Positions 35,217 through 44,302 of a stretch of 64,000 bases of DNA are shown in pieces. How positions within the stretch are numbered: position 1 is the first letter of the stretch; each line of letters starts with the position of its first letter. Origin of the DNA: Alphaproteobacteria bacterium (GTDB taxonomy: Bacteria > Pseudomonadota > Alphaproteobacteria > Reyranellales > Reyranellaceae); contig JAFKFL010000008.1 of the NCBI GenBank assembly GCA_017308235.1, positions 397,864 through 461,863 of the forward strand, written 5' to 3'. The notes under the pieces were generated by a model. The model was not told the DNA's origin. It was given only the letters and a program-made list of their open reading frames with translations, and searched no databases. The translations under genes were made by a program, and so were the position numbers.

Positions 35217-37068
35217 GCCGCGGCGGTGCGGAGACCTTCTTGGCGTTTGGCTTTGACTTGCCCTTTAGCCCGTGGTGGGCGCCGGAGCGCTGTTCGGACG
35301 GCTTGTGGCTGCGCGTGAGGTTGAAAGCCGTATTGATCAGGGCGATATGGGAGAAGGCTTGCGGGAAGTTGCCCTGCAGACGCTTTTCGTGCGGTTCGTA
35401 TTCTTCCGCCAGCAGGCCGAGATCGTTGCGGATCGACAGCAGCCTGTCGAAGAGTTTTGCCGCGTCGGGCTCGCGGCCGATCGAGATATAGGCATCGGCG
35501 AGCCAGAAACTGCAGGCGAGGAACGCGCCTTCGCCAGGGGGCAGCCCGTCATTCTCATCGTGCGTGTTGTAACGCAGGACGAATCCGTCGCGCAGGAGGT
35601 CCCGCTCGATGGCTTCGACAGTGCCGACGAAGCGCGGATCGTCGGCCTTGATGAAGCCTGTCTGCGCCATCAAGAGAAGGCTGGCATCGAGCAGGTTGCT
35701 CTCATAGGCGGCGCGAAAGGTTTTGCGCTTCTTGTCGAATCCCTTGTCGCAGACTTCGGCATGGATTCGGTCGCGAATCACCCGCCATTCCTCGAGCGAG
35801 CCGTCGAGGCCGTAGTTTTCCACGCTTTTGACGGCCCGGTCGAACACTACCCAGGCCATGACCTTGGAATAGACGAAATGTTGCGGCGGCCCGCGCGTTT
35901 CCCAGATGCCGCTGTCGGGCTTGTTCCAGATCTGGCCGACATGATCGACGAGCGCCCGCTGCAATGCCCAGCCTTCGCCGTTGGGTGCGAGGCCGCCTTT
36001 GCGTGCCTGCTCCGCGGCGTCCATCAATTCGCCATAGACGTCGAGCTGAAACTGTTCGTGGGCGGCGTTGCCTACCCGGACGGGGCGGGAACTGGCGTAG
36101 CCTGGCAGCCATTCGACTTCCCATTCGGTCAGGCGCCGTTCGCCGCTCAACCCATACATGATCTGCATCTCGTCGGGCGAGCCGGCGACCGCGCGTTGCA
36201 GCCAGTCGCGCCAGGCAGCGGCCTCGTCGTAGATGCCGGCATTCATCATGGCGAGCAGCGTTAGCGTCGTATCGCGCAACCAGCACAGCCGATAGTCCCA
36301 GTTGCGCTCGCTGCCGAACTGCTCGGGAAGTGATGTCGTCGGCGCCGCGACGATGCCGCCGGTCGGCAGATAGGTGAGACCCTTTAGCGTGATAAGTGAC
36401 CGCTTGATCGCCTCGCTATGGGGGCCGTCGGCCTTGGTGCGTGCCGTCCAGTCGCGCCAGAACTTCTCGCAATGCCTCAGGGCATAGTGTGCATCGACCG
36501 GCGGCGGTGTCTGTAGATGCGAGGGGCCGTAGTTCAGGACGAACGGCATTGCTTGGCCCTTGCCCAGGACGAAGCGTGCCACGGTTTTGAAATCCTTGTT
36601 TTCGAACGGGGCAGACGTGTGCAGGACAATCATGTCCGGGCCGGCAATGGCGTGCAGCATTCCTTCCTCTGGGCGGGTGACCCAGGGAGTGGTGGCGCCG
36701 TAGCCGAAACGGATCACCAACTCCATCTCGACAATGATCTCACCCTCTTCGCAGGTAACGATGCGAATCAGATCGGACGTGCTGTCGCCCGGAAGCATGA
36801 AATCGGTCAGGACCATGCGACCGGTTTCGGTTTCGAACTCAGTCTCCAGGATCAGCGTATCGGGCCGATAGTGTCGGCGTGTCGATTTGATCGGCTGACC
36901 GGGCGAGATCCGCCAGTAGCCATGCTCGGGTCCGCCCAGAAGCGCGGCGAAGCAGGCATCGGAGTCGAAGCGCGGCCAGCACAGCCAGTCGATCGATCCA
37001 TTTTTTCCGATCAGCGCCGCCGTCTGGCAGTCGCCGATCATGCCGTAATTCTCGATAGGTTCGCTCAT
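35182..37068 (-). CDS. Glycoside hydrolase family 15 protein (glucoamylase/trehalase-like)
   Basis: The 628-residue cytoplasmic protein (no signal peptide) begins [21 protein letters not shown], then [20 protein letters not shown], the usual N-terminal beta domain. The alpha/alpha barrel has [14 protein letters not shown], the first acidic catalytic region DSGIWETRG, and [20 protein letters not shown] near the end. GH15 enzymes hydrolyse alpha-glucans or trehalose by inversion; cytoplasmic bacterial ones often act on trehalose or maltooligosaccharides. The ATG at 37068 starts the recognisable domain; no strong ribosome binding site is visible. The last 35 residues are a basic, probably disordered tail. 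Confidence 0.9.
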   Translation of the reverse strand: MSEPIENYGMIGDCQTAALIGKNGSIDWLCWPRFDSDACFAALLGGPEHGYWRISPGQPIKSTRRHYRPDTLILETEFETETGRMVLTDFMLPGDSTSDLIRIVTCEEGEIIVEMELVIRFGYGATTPWVTRPEEGMLHAIAGPDMIVLHTSAPFENKDFKTVARFVLGKGQAMPFVLNYGPSHLQTPPPVDAHYALRHCEKFWRDWTARTKADGPHSEAIKRSLITLKGLTYLPTGGIVAAPTTSLPEQFGSERNWDYRLCWLRDTTLTLLAMMNAGIYDEAAAWRDWLQRAVAGSPDEMQIMYGLSGERRLTEWEVEWLPGYASSRPVRVGNAAHEQFQLDVYGELMDAAEQARKGGLAPNGEGWALQRALVDHVGQIWNKPDSGIWETRGPPQHFVYSKVMAWVVFDRAVKSVENYGLDGSLEEWRVIRDRIHAEVCDKGFDKKRKTFRAAYESNLLDASLLLMAQTGFIKADDPRFVGTVEAIERDLLRDGFVLRYNTHDENDGLPPGEGAFLACSFWLADAYISIGREPDAAKLFDRLLSIRNDLGLLAEEYEPHEKRLQGNFPQAFSHIALINTAFNLTRSHKPSEQRSGAHHGLKGKSKPNAKKVSAPPRLSRRETSSESH

Positions 37069-37176
37069 GCGATCATCAGCGTCCGTTGGTAATCGGATTC
37101 CCAGTATCGCGATCCTTTGCAGATCGGGCAACGGCCTGACGTCTTCGGTTCTTCTCGAAGCCTGTGCTAGGCTGAC

Positions 37177-37947
37177 GTGATGACAGCCAAGCTTTACGCG
37201 ATGACGTGCGGCCGCCTGGTTGGGCGGCTTAAGGACATGATCGAAGGCGAGGATGGCTCGGTGGCGCTGCCGATCCCGGCTTTCCTCATCGAACATGCCA
37301 AGGGGCGCGCCCTGTTCGACACCGGAATGCATCCACAATGCCGAACCGACGCCGCCTCACGCCTGGGCGGGCAGGTGGCGAGGATTTTCGGTTTCGAGCA
37401 CTACGGCGCGGAGGACGATATCGCTTCGCGCCTGCAATCGATCGACCGCAATCCCGGTAAGGTCGATTACATCGTGAATTCCCACCTGCATTTCGACCAT
37501 GCCGGCGGCAATGAGCTGGTGCCTAACGCGACAATGGTCGTGCAGAAACGCGAATGGCAGGCGGCGAACGATCCGGAACTCGCGGCCAAGGTTGGCTTCT
37601 TCAAGGCCGATTTCGATCATGGTCATCCGGTGAAGCAGGTCGACGGCGAGCACGACCTGTTCGGTGACGGCAGCGTGATCTGTCTTCCTACCTATGGCCA
37701 CACGCCGGGACATCAGTCGTTGAAGGTCCGTACGGAGAAGGGCGAGGTCGTGCTCACGGGCGACGCTTGTTATTTCTGCCGTACCTTGCGCGAACGGCGC
37801 CTGCCGCGGTTTGTCTTCGACCGCACGGAGATGCTGGCGTCACTCGATCGGCTCGAGACTCTTGAGAAGGGCGGCGCCAGGCTTGTCTTCGGTCACGACC
37901 CCGATTTCTGGAAGGACGTGCCGCAGGCACCGGCGCCGCTCTTCTGA
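37177..37947 (+). CDS. Metallo-beta-lactamase-fold lactonase (AHL lactonase-like)
   Basis: The 256-residue protein resembles AttM/AiiA-type N-acyl homoserine lactonases. The dinuclear zinc motif is NSHLHFDHAGGN, with GHTPGHQSL, LTGDACYF and LVFGHDPDF supplying the other ligands. It has no signal peptide. It might hydrolyse acyl-homoserine lactones or other lactones; no luxI/luxR genes are in the window. The start may be the GTG at 37177 or the ATG at 37180. The following SGNH hydrolase overlaps its stop by one base (TGATG), so the two are a translationally coupled pair. Confidence 0.83.
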   Translation: MMTAKLYAMTCGRLVGRLKDMIEGEDGSVALPIPAFLIEHAKGRALFDTGMHPQCRTDAASRLGGQVARIFGFEHYGAEDDIASRLQSIDRNPGKVDYIVNSHLHFDHAGGNELVPNATMVVQKREWQAANDPELAAKVGFFKADFDHGHPVKQVDGEHDLFGDGSVICLPTYGHTPGHQSLKVRTEKGEVVLTGDACYFCRTLRERRLPRFVFDRTEMLASLDRLETLEKGGARLVFGHDPDFWKDVPQAPAPLF

Positions 37948-38528
37948 TGCGCATCTGTTTCGTTGGGGACAGCATGGTCAACGGCACCGGCGATCCGGCC
38001 TATCTCGGCTGGGTCGGCCGCGTGCTGCAGGCCGAGCGCAAACGGCGGTCCGAGCTGACCGGCTACAATCTCGGCATCCGCCGCGACCGTTCCGACCAAG
38101 TCCGCGCCCGCTGGCGCGCCGAGGTCGAGGCACGGCTGCCGGCCGAATTCGAGGGGCGGGTGGTTTTCTCCTTCGGCGCCAACGACGCGGTGCAGAATAT
38201 TCCACCGCCAACGACGCTCGCCCATACCGAAGCTATCCTCATCGAGGCCAAGGCCCGTTGGCCGGTCTTCATGGTGGGCGTCACGCCGGTCGATTTGGAG
38301 GGTGCACGTGTGCGTTGCCAGGAGCTCGATCGGTCCATCGCGGCCCTTTGCGGGAAACTGGAAGCGCCCTTCGTGTCGGTGTTCGACGGGTTGATGGCAA
38401 CGCCTGTCTGGCTCGACGAGGCACGCGCCGGCGATGGCGCTCATCCGGCCGTCGGCGGCTATAGTCGGATGGCGGAGATCATCCTGGCGAGCGAGGCCTG
38501 GCAGCGTTGGATCACGTCTGCGGCATGA
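37947..38528 (+). CDS. SGNH/GDSL family hydrolase
   Basis: This encodes 193 residues with the SGNH blocks: block I ICFVGDSMVNGTGD (catalytic Ser), block III SFGANDAVQN, and block V GDGAHPAVGGYSRMA with the catalytic Asp-x-x-His. The fold is that of small esterases and lipases. There is no signal peptide, so it acts in the cytoplasm. It is coupled to the lactonase gene by overlapping stop and start codons, suggesting that the two hydrolases act on one substrate or on successive products. Confidence 0.88.
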   Translation: MRICFVGDSMVNGTGDPAYLGWVGRVLQAERKRRSELTGYNLGIRRDRSDQVRARWRAEVEARLPAEFEGRVVFSFGANDAVQNIPPPTTLAHTEAILIEAKARWPVFMVGVTPVDLEGARVRCQELDRSIAALCGKLEAPFVSVFDGLMATPVWLDEARAGDGAHPAVGGYSRMAEIILASEAWQRWITSAA

Positions 38529-39264
38529 ACTCGATCATGAGCCCGATCGCCTGCTCGGGCGCGACGAGCACCCGGCCGTCCTCGGCCAGCGAGAAGCTGA
38601 CATTGTTGGCGCCGAGCAGGGCCTGAAGCGGTCGCGGCCGTTCGACGGCAATGGCGACGCCGGCGACAGCGGGCAGGTCCTGCGGCGCCATTGCCTCTAT
38701 TGCCTTGTATTCGAGCTGCCAGGCGGCAGCGGACCAGATCAGTAATTCGACCGCGCCGGTTTTCACCAGCGCGCAGCCGTCGAAGATTTCTTCCATCTCC
38801 GCCTTCCACGACCCCTTGAGGCTCTTGGCAAGCGCAGCGGCATCTTCGGCGACGACATGGATCGCAACGAGTCCGAGGGCGCCGTTGGGATGGACGATCC
38901 ATTCGGGTTCCATGAAGGCATCCGGTGTTTCGTGTTTCACTGGAAACCAGGGTAGCGGATTGTCCTCGCCTTCGCCGACAATCACCTTCGCTTCGATCTC
39001 GAAGCCGTCGTCGTTCTCCCAGGTGTGGTCGCGCTCCTCACCATCGAGCTCCGCAACGTTCACCGCCAGGGCGGTCTTTGGTTCGCCCTCGATCAATTCG
39101 ATGTAGTTCGGCACGTCTTCGCGATTGGGCTGGAAGCAGAGGCAGCGCGGCTCCGTTCCTTCCGGCGTCAGGTTGAAGCCGAGTTGCTGCAGGCGGCCTG
39201 CCAGCTCATCGGGTGCGGCGATGGTGAGGCTGAGATGATCGATGTCGCGGGCCGAGACTTTCAT
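38512..39264 (-). CDS. VOC family glyoxalase-like domain protein
   Basis: The 250-residue protein starts MKVSARDIDHLSLTIAAPDE, a VOC betaalphabetabetabeta unit, followed by a larger glyoxalase-like second part (HPNGALGLVAIHVVAEDAAALAKSL and LVKTGAVELLIWSAAAW). The pattern resembles the PF13468-type glyoxalase-like family, whose enzymatic role is poorly known. The ATG at 39264 was chosen because it begins the fold. Its last 17 nt overlap the end of the SGNH hydrolase gene on the other strand. Confidence 0.72.
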   Translation of the reverse strand: MKVSARDIDHLSLTIAAPDELAGRLQQLGFNLTPEGTEPRCLCFQPNREDVPNYIELIEGEPKTALAVNVAELDGEERDHTWENDDGFEIEAKVIVGEGEDNPLPWFPVKHETPDAFMEPEWIVHPNGALGLVAIHVVAEDAAALAKSLKGSWKAEMEEIFDGCALVKTGAVELLIWSAAAWQLEYKAIEAMAPQDLPAVAGVAIAVERPRPLQALLGANNVSFSLAEDGRVLVAPEQAIGLMIEFMPQT

Positions 39265-39318
39265 CGCGGCGTCATACAGGCTCCCTGACCCCGTGCTCAA
39301 GAGCAATAGGTCTGCACC

Positions 39319-39750
39319 CTAGCTGGCCGCCGCCTGAACCTGCGCCGCCTGAACCTGCGCCGCCTCCAGGGTCCTTTTCATGAAGGTCAGGGCGTGATCC
39401 ATCATGTCGCCGATGGCTGGCGCGAGCTCGTTCGGCAGGAGATCGATCGTCCAGACCAGACGACAGCGGCCTTCGCCTTCCGGGAAGACCTGAACCGCGG
39501 CATTGTAATGGCTGGCCCGACCTTCAACGACCGAATAGACCAGCCGGCAGGTCTCGTCGTCAATGGTTACCAGCCGCTCGCGTGCGACCAGGCCGTTGAA
39601 AAACGTGACGATGCGGTCGCCATTGTCCATCCTGAGGTCGGTCAAGAAACCCGGGGCGACGCGTCGATGAACCGCCCCGAAGTCGCGCAAGGCCAACCAG
39701 ACGGTCGCTGCCGGCGCGTCGAGGGCAATCTGTTTGCGTAGGGTTGCCAT
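39319..39750 (-). CDS. SRPBCC family (polyketide cyclase/dehydrase-like) protein
   Basis: The 143-residue protein begins MATLRKQIALDAPAATVWLAL, the opening strand of the START/Bet v1 fold, followed by TDLRMDNGDRIVTFFNGLVA, YSVVEGRASHYNAAVQVFPE and the long C-terminal helix. It would bind a hydrophobic ligand. GGAGCAAGCG precedes the ATG at 39750. The last residues read AAQVQAAQVQAA, coded by a perfect 15-bp tandem repeat, so the C terminus may vary in length between strains. Confidence 0.78.
   Translation of the reverse strand: MATLRKQIALDAPAATVWLALRDFGAVHRRVAPGFLTDLRMDNGDRIVTFFNGLVARERLVTIDDETCRLVYSVVEGRASHYNAAVQVFPEGEGRCRLVWTIDLLPNELAPAIGDMMDHALTFMKRTLEAAQVQAAQVQAAAS
39331..39360. repeat. 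15-bp perfect tandem repeat in the SRPBCC gene
   Basis: CGCCTGAACCTGCGC occurs twice in a row, with a partial third unit (CGCCT) following. It encodes the QVQAA repeat at the C terminus of the SRPBCC protein. The unit is a multiple of three, so changes in copy number keep the frame. Confidence 0.9.
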
Positions 39751-39790
39751 CGCTTGCTCCGTGATGTGTCGCACTGCAGATCGATCTAAG

Positions 39791-39806
39791 CGGAACGCCT
39801 GTTCCG
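39791..39806. promoter_or_regulatory. Palindrome upstream of the SRPBCC gene, possible operator
   Basis: CGGAAC and GTTCCG are perfect inverted halves separated by GCCT, lying between the divergent SRPBCC gene (ATG at 39750) and the sugar ABC operon (ATG at 39950). The size and position suggest a regulator binding site for one or both genes. No regulator gene is adjacent to the site. Confidence 0.4.
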
Positions 39807-39949
39807 ATCTGGCGGATTTCGGACGCGGTCGCTTTTATGGGTAAAGCTTTGCACTCCCAATGTCGGATCCAGAGCGCAGCCGGGGGCAGCGGCATGGCAT
39901 GATGCAGGGGGATCGCGTTAGGATTCGATAACAATAAGTGGAGGAAGCG

Positions 39950-41203
39950 ATGAAGCGCAGATCCGTCGTCAAGGCTGCCCTGACGGGAGCTACCGTGCTG
40001 GCCGCTCCTGCCTATCTGCGGGCTCAGTCATCGAAGAAGCTAAGCATCTTGACCTGGAATATCGCGGACCAGCAGGAGCTCTTCAAACAGGAGTTTGCCG
40101 ACTTCAAGGCGGCCAATCCCGGCGTGGAAATCGAATGGCTCGACAAGAAGGGGCCCGATCTGCCGGCCTTCTATCAGACGCAGATTGTTGCCGGGACACC
40201 GCCGGACATTGTCGACCTGCAGGGCGCGATCTGGGTGGACTATGCCGCCAACGGCGGTCTCGTCGATCTGACTCCTTATCTTCAAAAGGAGCCTGACGTC
40301 GCGAAGCGCTTCAACGCCGACTACCTCAAGGGCTGGGCCTACCAGGGCAAGACGTACCTCTTGCCGTTCTATGTCGCCAAGACGCTGCTCTACTACAACA
40401 AGACGATGTTCCAGGAGGCGGGACTGGCCGGTCCGCCCCAGAGCTTCGATGAGCTGCTCGGGTTTTCGGAGAAGATGGCGAAAGCCGAGAAGACGGGCTT
40501 CCTGACGCTCAATTTCGATTGGCTCTACTGGCCGCTGTTCAAGATGAACGGCATCGAGCTCCTGTCGCCTGACGGCAAGAAGGCGGCATTCAATACACCG
40601 CAGACCGCCGATGCGTTGACCAAGCTCGCCAAGGCGACGGCATCCGGTGGCGTCAACAAGATCTCCTGGACGGGTCGATGGGTCGAGCCCAACGGTGCCT
40701 TCGCGGCGGGAACGGTTGGCATGCTACACGCCCATTCCTCGTCGTATTTCTTCGTCAAAGGGCAGGGACCATGGATCAACGGCCAGACGCTGGGCGCGGC
40801 ACAACTGCCGGGCTTCTGGTCGACGCCAACCAATCACGGCTTCGCCATCTCCAAGGGCTCGAAGAATCCTGATCTCGCGTGGAAATTTATCACGCACGTG
40901 ACCAGCGACAAATGGGCGTCGGCGTTCTTCAAGAACCGCAGCGTCCTGACCGCCAATCTCGCGGCGGACAATGCGGGCCTTGCCGAAATGGAGAAGACCG
41001 ATCCACTTGCCGCCGCGGTGCTGCGCACGCAGATCGAGCACACCGACAAGCTCACCGGCAATTGGCCATTGCCGTATGACGCCGAGCTCAAAGATGCCTT
41101 CTGGCCCGAGATCCAGAATGCGGCGCTCGGCAGGAAGGAACCGCAGAAGGCGCTGGCCGACGCCGAGCGCACCGTCAATCGGTTGCTCTCGCGGAAAGCC
41201 TAG
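39950..41203 (+). CDS. Sugar-type ABC transporter substrate-binding protein
   Basis: The 417-residue protein has a twin-arginine-like signal (MKRRSVVKAALTGATVLAAP, ending YLRAQ). The mature part is a family 1 solute-binding protein: LSILTWNIADQQELFKQEFADFK, AGTPPDIVDLQGAIWVDYAANGG, TYLLPFYVAKTLLYYNKTMF. GGAGGAAGCG precedes the ATG. It binds a sugar or sugar-like solute in the periplasm and is followed directly by two permease genes, so these three form one importer. Confidence 0.92.
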   Translation: MKRRSVVKAALTGATVLAAPAYLRAQSSKKLSILTWNIADQQELFKQEFADFKAANPGVEIEWLDKKGPDLPAFYQTQIVAGTPPDIVDLQGAIWVDYAANGGLVDLTPYLQKEPDVAKRFNADYLKGWAYQGKTYLLPFYVAKTLLYYNKTMFQEAGLAGPPQSFDELLGFSEKMAKAEKTGFLTLNFDWLYWPLFKMNGIELLSPDGKKAAFNTPQTADALTKLAKATASGGVNKISWTGRWVEPNGAFAAGTVGMLHAHSSSYFFVKGQGPWINGQTLGAAQLPGFWSTPTNHGFAISKGSKNPDLAWKFITHVTSDKWASAFFKNRSVLTANLAADNAGLAEMEKTDPLAAAVLRTQIEHTDKLTGNWPLPYDAELKDAFWPEIQNAALGRKEPQKALADAERTVNRLLSRKA

Positions 41204-42136
41204 ATGACAGCGATCGAGAGCCCGATGCCGCGGAGCGTCGGGCGAATACTGCGTCCGCGTACGCGGCAGACGCTGCTGCTCTGGTGCTTCCTTGCGCCGT
41301 CGCTCGTGATCTTCCTGCTCTACCGGGTTATTCCGGTGATCTGGAATCTGGTCCTGTCGTTCCAATACTGGTCGCCGCTCAAAGCCGCCGAGTTTGCCGG
41401 CTGGGATCACTACGAAGATCTTTGGTTTGACGATGTGTTCTGGCAGGCGTTGTGGAACACGCTGATCGTCATTGCGAGCGCCCCCATTGGCATCGCGCTC
41501 GCCCTCGGCCTGGCCCTTCTGGTGAATGCCGACATCCGCGGCCGGAATGTCTATCGCACGATCATCTTTCTGTCTTATCCGCTGATGACGGTGGCTGTCG
41601 CCATCATCTGGCGCTGGATGTTCGACGAACGGGTCGGCCTCATCAACTACGCCGCGCGCACGTTCGACCTTGTTGACAAGCCAATCCCTTTCCTCAACTC
41701 ATTCACCTGGGCGCTCCCGTCGGTGATCGTCGCCAACATCTGGCAGATGTTGGGCTTCTACATGATCATCCTGCTGGCGGGTCTGCAGAACGTTCCGCGG
41801 GAATTGCACGAGGCGGCGGCGATCGACGGTGCAGGGGCGTTGCACCGTTTCACACGCATCACCTTGCCGTTGATCCGACCCTCGCTCTTCCTTGCCTTCG
41901 TGATCGGCATGCTGAATGCGATCACGAGCTTCGATCTGGTCTACGTGATGACGGGCGGCGGGCCTGGACGCGCCACGGAAATCCTCGTGACCTATATCTA
42001 CAAGCTGGGATTCGTGCAGACCAAGTTCGATTCTGCTGCCGCGGTAACCATCGTCTTTTTCGTCTTGCTGATTTCCATTGCCTGGGCCGCCAACCGGTTC
42101 ACGGGCGGCAATGCCGGCGCAGTGGAGACGGAATGA
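41204..42136 (+). CDS. ABC transporter permease, MalF/UgpA-type
   Basis: This is a 310-residue membrane protein with six helices. The EAA loop that contacts the ATPase is ELHEAAAIDGAGALHRFTRITLPLIRPSL. It begins at the end of the substrate-binding gene and ends with ATGA overlapping the next permease. It forms one half of the importer's membrane channel. Confidence 0.93.
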   Translation: MTAIESPMPRSVGRILRPRTRQTLLLWCFLAPSLVIFLLYRVIPVIWNLVLSFQYWSPLKAAEFAGWDHYEDLWFDDVFWQALWNTLIVIASAPIGIALALGLALLVNADIRGRNVYRTIIFLSYPLMTVAVAIIWRWMFDERVGLINYAARTFDLVDKPIPFLNSFTWALPSVIVANIWQMLGFYMIILLAGLQNVPRELHEAAAIDGAGALHRFTRITLPLIRPSLFLAFVIGMLNAITSFDLVYVMTGGGPGRATEILVTYIYKLGFVQTKFDSAAAVTIVFFVLLISIAWAANRFTGGNAGAVETE

Positions 42137-42948
42137 TGGGCCGCTATCCGCGTTGGCCGATCCACTTTGCCCTGATTGGTGCGGGCATCGTCATGCTGGT
42201 GCCGTTCTACTGGGTGCTGAAGACGAGCGTGTCGGGCGAGAATATCTACGCTTATCCGCCGTCGATCGTGCCGCGGCACATCCATCCGTTCTTCTACATC
42301 GACGTCTGGTATTCGATTCCGTTCGCACGCTATTTCCTGAACAGCGTTGCCGTTTCAATAATCGCGGTGGTGTGCAACGTGGCCTTCAATGCCATGGCCG
42401 GCTACGCATTGACCCACGGCTTCCGCGGCAAGAACGCGGTCATGCTGCTCTTCTTGAGCTGCATGATGGTGCCGTTCCAGGCAACGATCATCCCGGCCTA
42501 TCTCATCACCGGCAAGCTGGGCCTGCTCGATTCGTGGCTGGGACTCGCTTTGCCCCAATGCTCGACCATCATTTGCATCTTCGTCTTCAAGTCGAGCTTC
42601 GACGCCGTGCCACGCTCCCTGATCGATGCGGCGCGCATCGACGGCCTGCCCGAGTGGCGAATCATCTGGCACATCATGCTGCCGCTCTCGCGATCGGCCA
42701 TCGCCACGAATGTCATTCTGGCGTTCATCTGGTCCTGGAACAATTTCCTGTGGCCGCTGATCATGACCCGCTCGGCCGACATGCAGACCCTGCCTTTAGG
42801 GCTGGCGCGGTTCCTGTCCTATCAGGAAGACACAACCGGCGCGCTCTACGCTTTCTGCATCATGGTCTTGGCGCCGGGCCTGGTCCTCTTCTTGATGGCG
42901 CAAAAGGAGTTCATCCAGGGGCTCACGTCTGGAGCCACCAAGGGATGA
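42133..42948 (+). CDS. ABC transporter permease, MalG/UgpE-type
   Basis: The 271-residue partner permease has six helices and the EAA loop SLIDAARIDGLPEWRIIWHIMLPLSRSAI. Its start overlaps the MalF-type stop (ATGA), and its own stop overlaps the next small membrane protein gene, again as ATGA. Together the two permeases make the channel. No gene for the ATPase (MalK/MsmX type) follows, which is noteworthy, because the operon instead continues with an unrelated gene. Confidence 0.93.
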   Translation: MMGRYPRWPIHFALIGAGIVMLVPFYWVLKTSVSGENIYAYPPSIVPRHIHPFFYIDVWYSIPFARYFLNSVAVSIIAVVCNVAFNAMAGYALTHGFRGKNAVMLLFLSCMMVPFQATIIPAYLITGKLGLLDSWLGLALPQCSTIICIFVFKSSFDAVPRSLIDAARIDGLPEWRIIWHIMLPLSRSAIATNVILAFIWSWNNFLWPLIMTRSADMQTLPLGLARFLSYQEDTTGALYAFCIMVLAPGLVLFLMAQKEFIQGLTSGATKG

Positions 42949-43334
42949 ACTGCCAAAGTAGATGGAGGACCATCCTCTCCAACCGCTTTGTCCTGGTGCC
43001 GGGCGTCATCGCGGCCGTGGTTCTGGTCTGGAATATCTATGTCGCTATGCACAACCACGGTGTCGTCGTCGGCCGGGTGGTTGATGTGAACGGCAATCCT
43101 GTTGCCGACGCGACCGTTGCGCTCTGGATCTTCAACTTCACGACTTATGAGGAGAAGGAGCATGTGACGACGGATGCTCGCGGCGATTTCCGCTTCTCCA
43201 ACAATCCTTCGTACAAGCTCCAGATCAGTGCCGAGAAACCAGGAGTAGGGCGCTCCGATCGGGTTCCTGTCTTCCTTTATTTCCGGTCCCAGGACGTTGA
43301 TCTTTCATCGCCGCTGCGGCTTGGCGGCAACTGA
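42945..43334 (+). CDS. Small membrane-anchored protein with carboxypeptidase-regulatory-like domain
   Basis: The 129-residue protein has one N-terminal membrane helix (FVLVPGVIAAVVLVWNIYVA) and then a compact domain (VVGRVVDVNGNPVADATVAL ... VTTDARGDFRFSNNPSYKLQ) of the carboxypeptidase-regulatory/transthyretin-like type. The domain should face the periplasm. It is coupled by ATGA overlap to the MalG-type permease, at the place where an ATPase would be expected, so it may act with the importer, for example by binding the solute or a surface polymer. No homologue is known to me with certainty. Confidence 0.6.
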   Translation: MNCQSRWRTILSNRFVLVPGVIAAVVLVWNIYVAMHNHGVVVGRVVDVNGNPVADATVALWIFNFTTYEEKEHVTTDARGDFRFSNNPSYKLQISAEKPGVGRSDRVPVFLYFRSQDVDLSSPLRLGGN

Positions 43335-43385
43335 CGCAAGCATCGGAATAAGCACGGCACGGCCTTGACGCGGGAAAGGCGACGC

Positions 43386-43400
43386 GCGACGCTTCGTCGC
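43386..43400. other. Hairpin upstream of the secreted MBL-fold gene
   Basis: GCGACG, CTT, CGTCGC form a perfect 6-bp stem with a 3-nt loop within the 94-bp gap before the MBL-fold gene. No T-run follows, so it is not a typical terminator; it could affect the leader RNA. I see no other feature in this gap. Confidence 0.3.
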
Positions 43401-43428
43401 ACAACTAGGGAGACAGGAGGAGCGCCCC

Positions 43429-44301
43429 ATGGATACCCGGTTCCTGCGTTGCCTGAGTGGTGTCGCGTGCTTCCTCGGTTTGATCGGCGCATGGGTCGCG
43501 CCGGCATCGGCGCAGGAAGGTCCCAAGCTCTACGTCTTCACTTCGGGCTCGCTCGGCGGGTTCCCCAAGGCCGCACTTCAAATGGGTGGCCAAGGCAATA
43601 TGGATTGGGTGCCGGTCAGCTTCTACGTGATCAAACATCCCAAAGGCATCGTGATGTTCGACACGGGCAACAACGACAAGACCATCACCGATCCCGACGG
43701 ATGGTGGGGGCCGTTGGCCAAGGGCTTCGGCTTGAAGATGACCAAGGATGACGCCATTCCCGTGCAGCTCGGCAAGATCGGGCTCAAACCCGATGACGTG
43801 AAGTACGTGGCCGTCGGTCACTTGCACCTCGATCACGGCGGCAATGTCGGCCAGTTCAAGAACGCCACGCTGATCGCACAGGACGATGAGTTCAAGGCGG
43901 CGTGGTGGCCTGACGTCGGCTACTCCGTCTATTACATCCCCGGCGACTTTGCCGAGACCAAGAACATGAAGACGATCCGCCTGACCGGCGACTTCGACCT
44001 GTTCGACGATGGTTCAGTGCGCCTGATCCGAGCGCCCGGACACACGCCGGGCAGCCAGTTCATGGTCGTGAAGCTTCCCAAGACCGGAACCGTGATCTTG
44101 ACCAGCGACTGCGTCTACATGACGGAAAGCCTGGACAAGAACCTGATCCCGCCAATCCCTGGCACATGGAGCCCGACGGACTCGTACAACAGCTACGCGA
44201 AGATCCGTCACTTCCGCGACGCGGATAACGGCAAGCTTTTCATTGGCCATGATGCCGAGCTGTTCAAGGCGGCCAAGAAGGCACCGGACTTCTACGACTG
44301 A
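43429..44301 (+). CDS. Secreted metallo-beta-lactamase-fold protein (AHL-lactonase-like)
   Basis: The 290-residue protein has a signal peptide (FLRCLSGVACFLGLIGAWVA, cleaved after PASA) and a lactonase-like MBL domain: VGHLHLDHGGNVGQFKNATL, RAPGHTPGSQFMVV, ILTSDCVYM and LFIGHDAELFKAA carry the metal ligands. It is a paralogue of the cytoplasmic lactonase-like protein at 37 kb, but exported. GGAGG precedes the ATG. It starts a run of genes leading directly into ABC exporter-like components, with only one base between its stop and the next start I chose. Confidence 0.83.
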   Translation: MDTRFLRCLSGVACFLGLIGAWVAPASAQEGPKLYVFTSGSLGGFPKAALQMGGQGNMDWVPVSFYVIKHPKGIVMFDTGNNDKTITDPDGWWGPLAKGFGLKMTKDDAIPVQLGKIGLKPDDVKYVAVGHLHLDHGGNVGQFKNATLIAQDDEFKAAWWPDVGYSVYYIPGDFAETKNMKTIRLTGDFDLFDDGSVRLIRAPGHTPGSQFMVVKLPKTGTVILTSDCVYMTESLDKNLIPPIPGTWSPTDSYNSYAKIRHFRDADNGKLFIGHDAELFKAAKKAPDFYD

Positions 44302-44302
44302 A

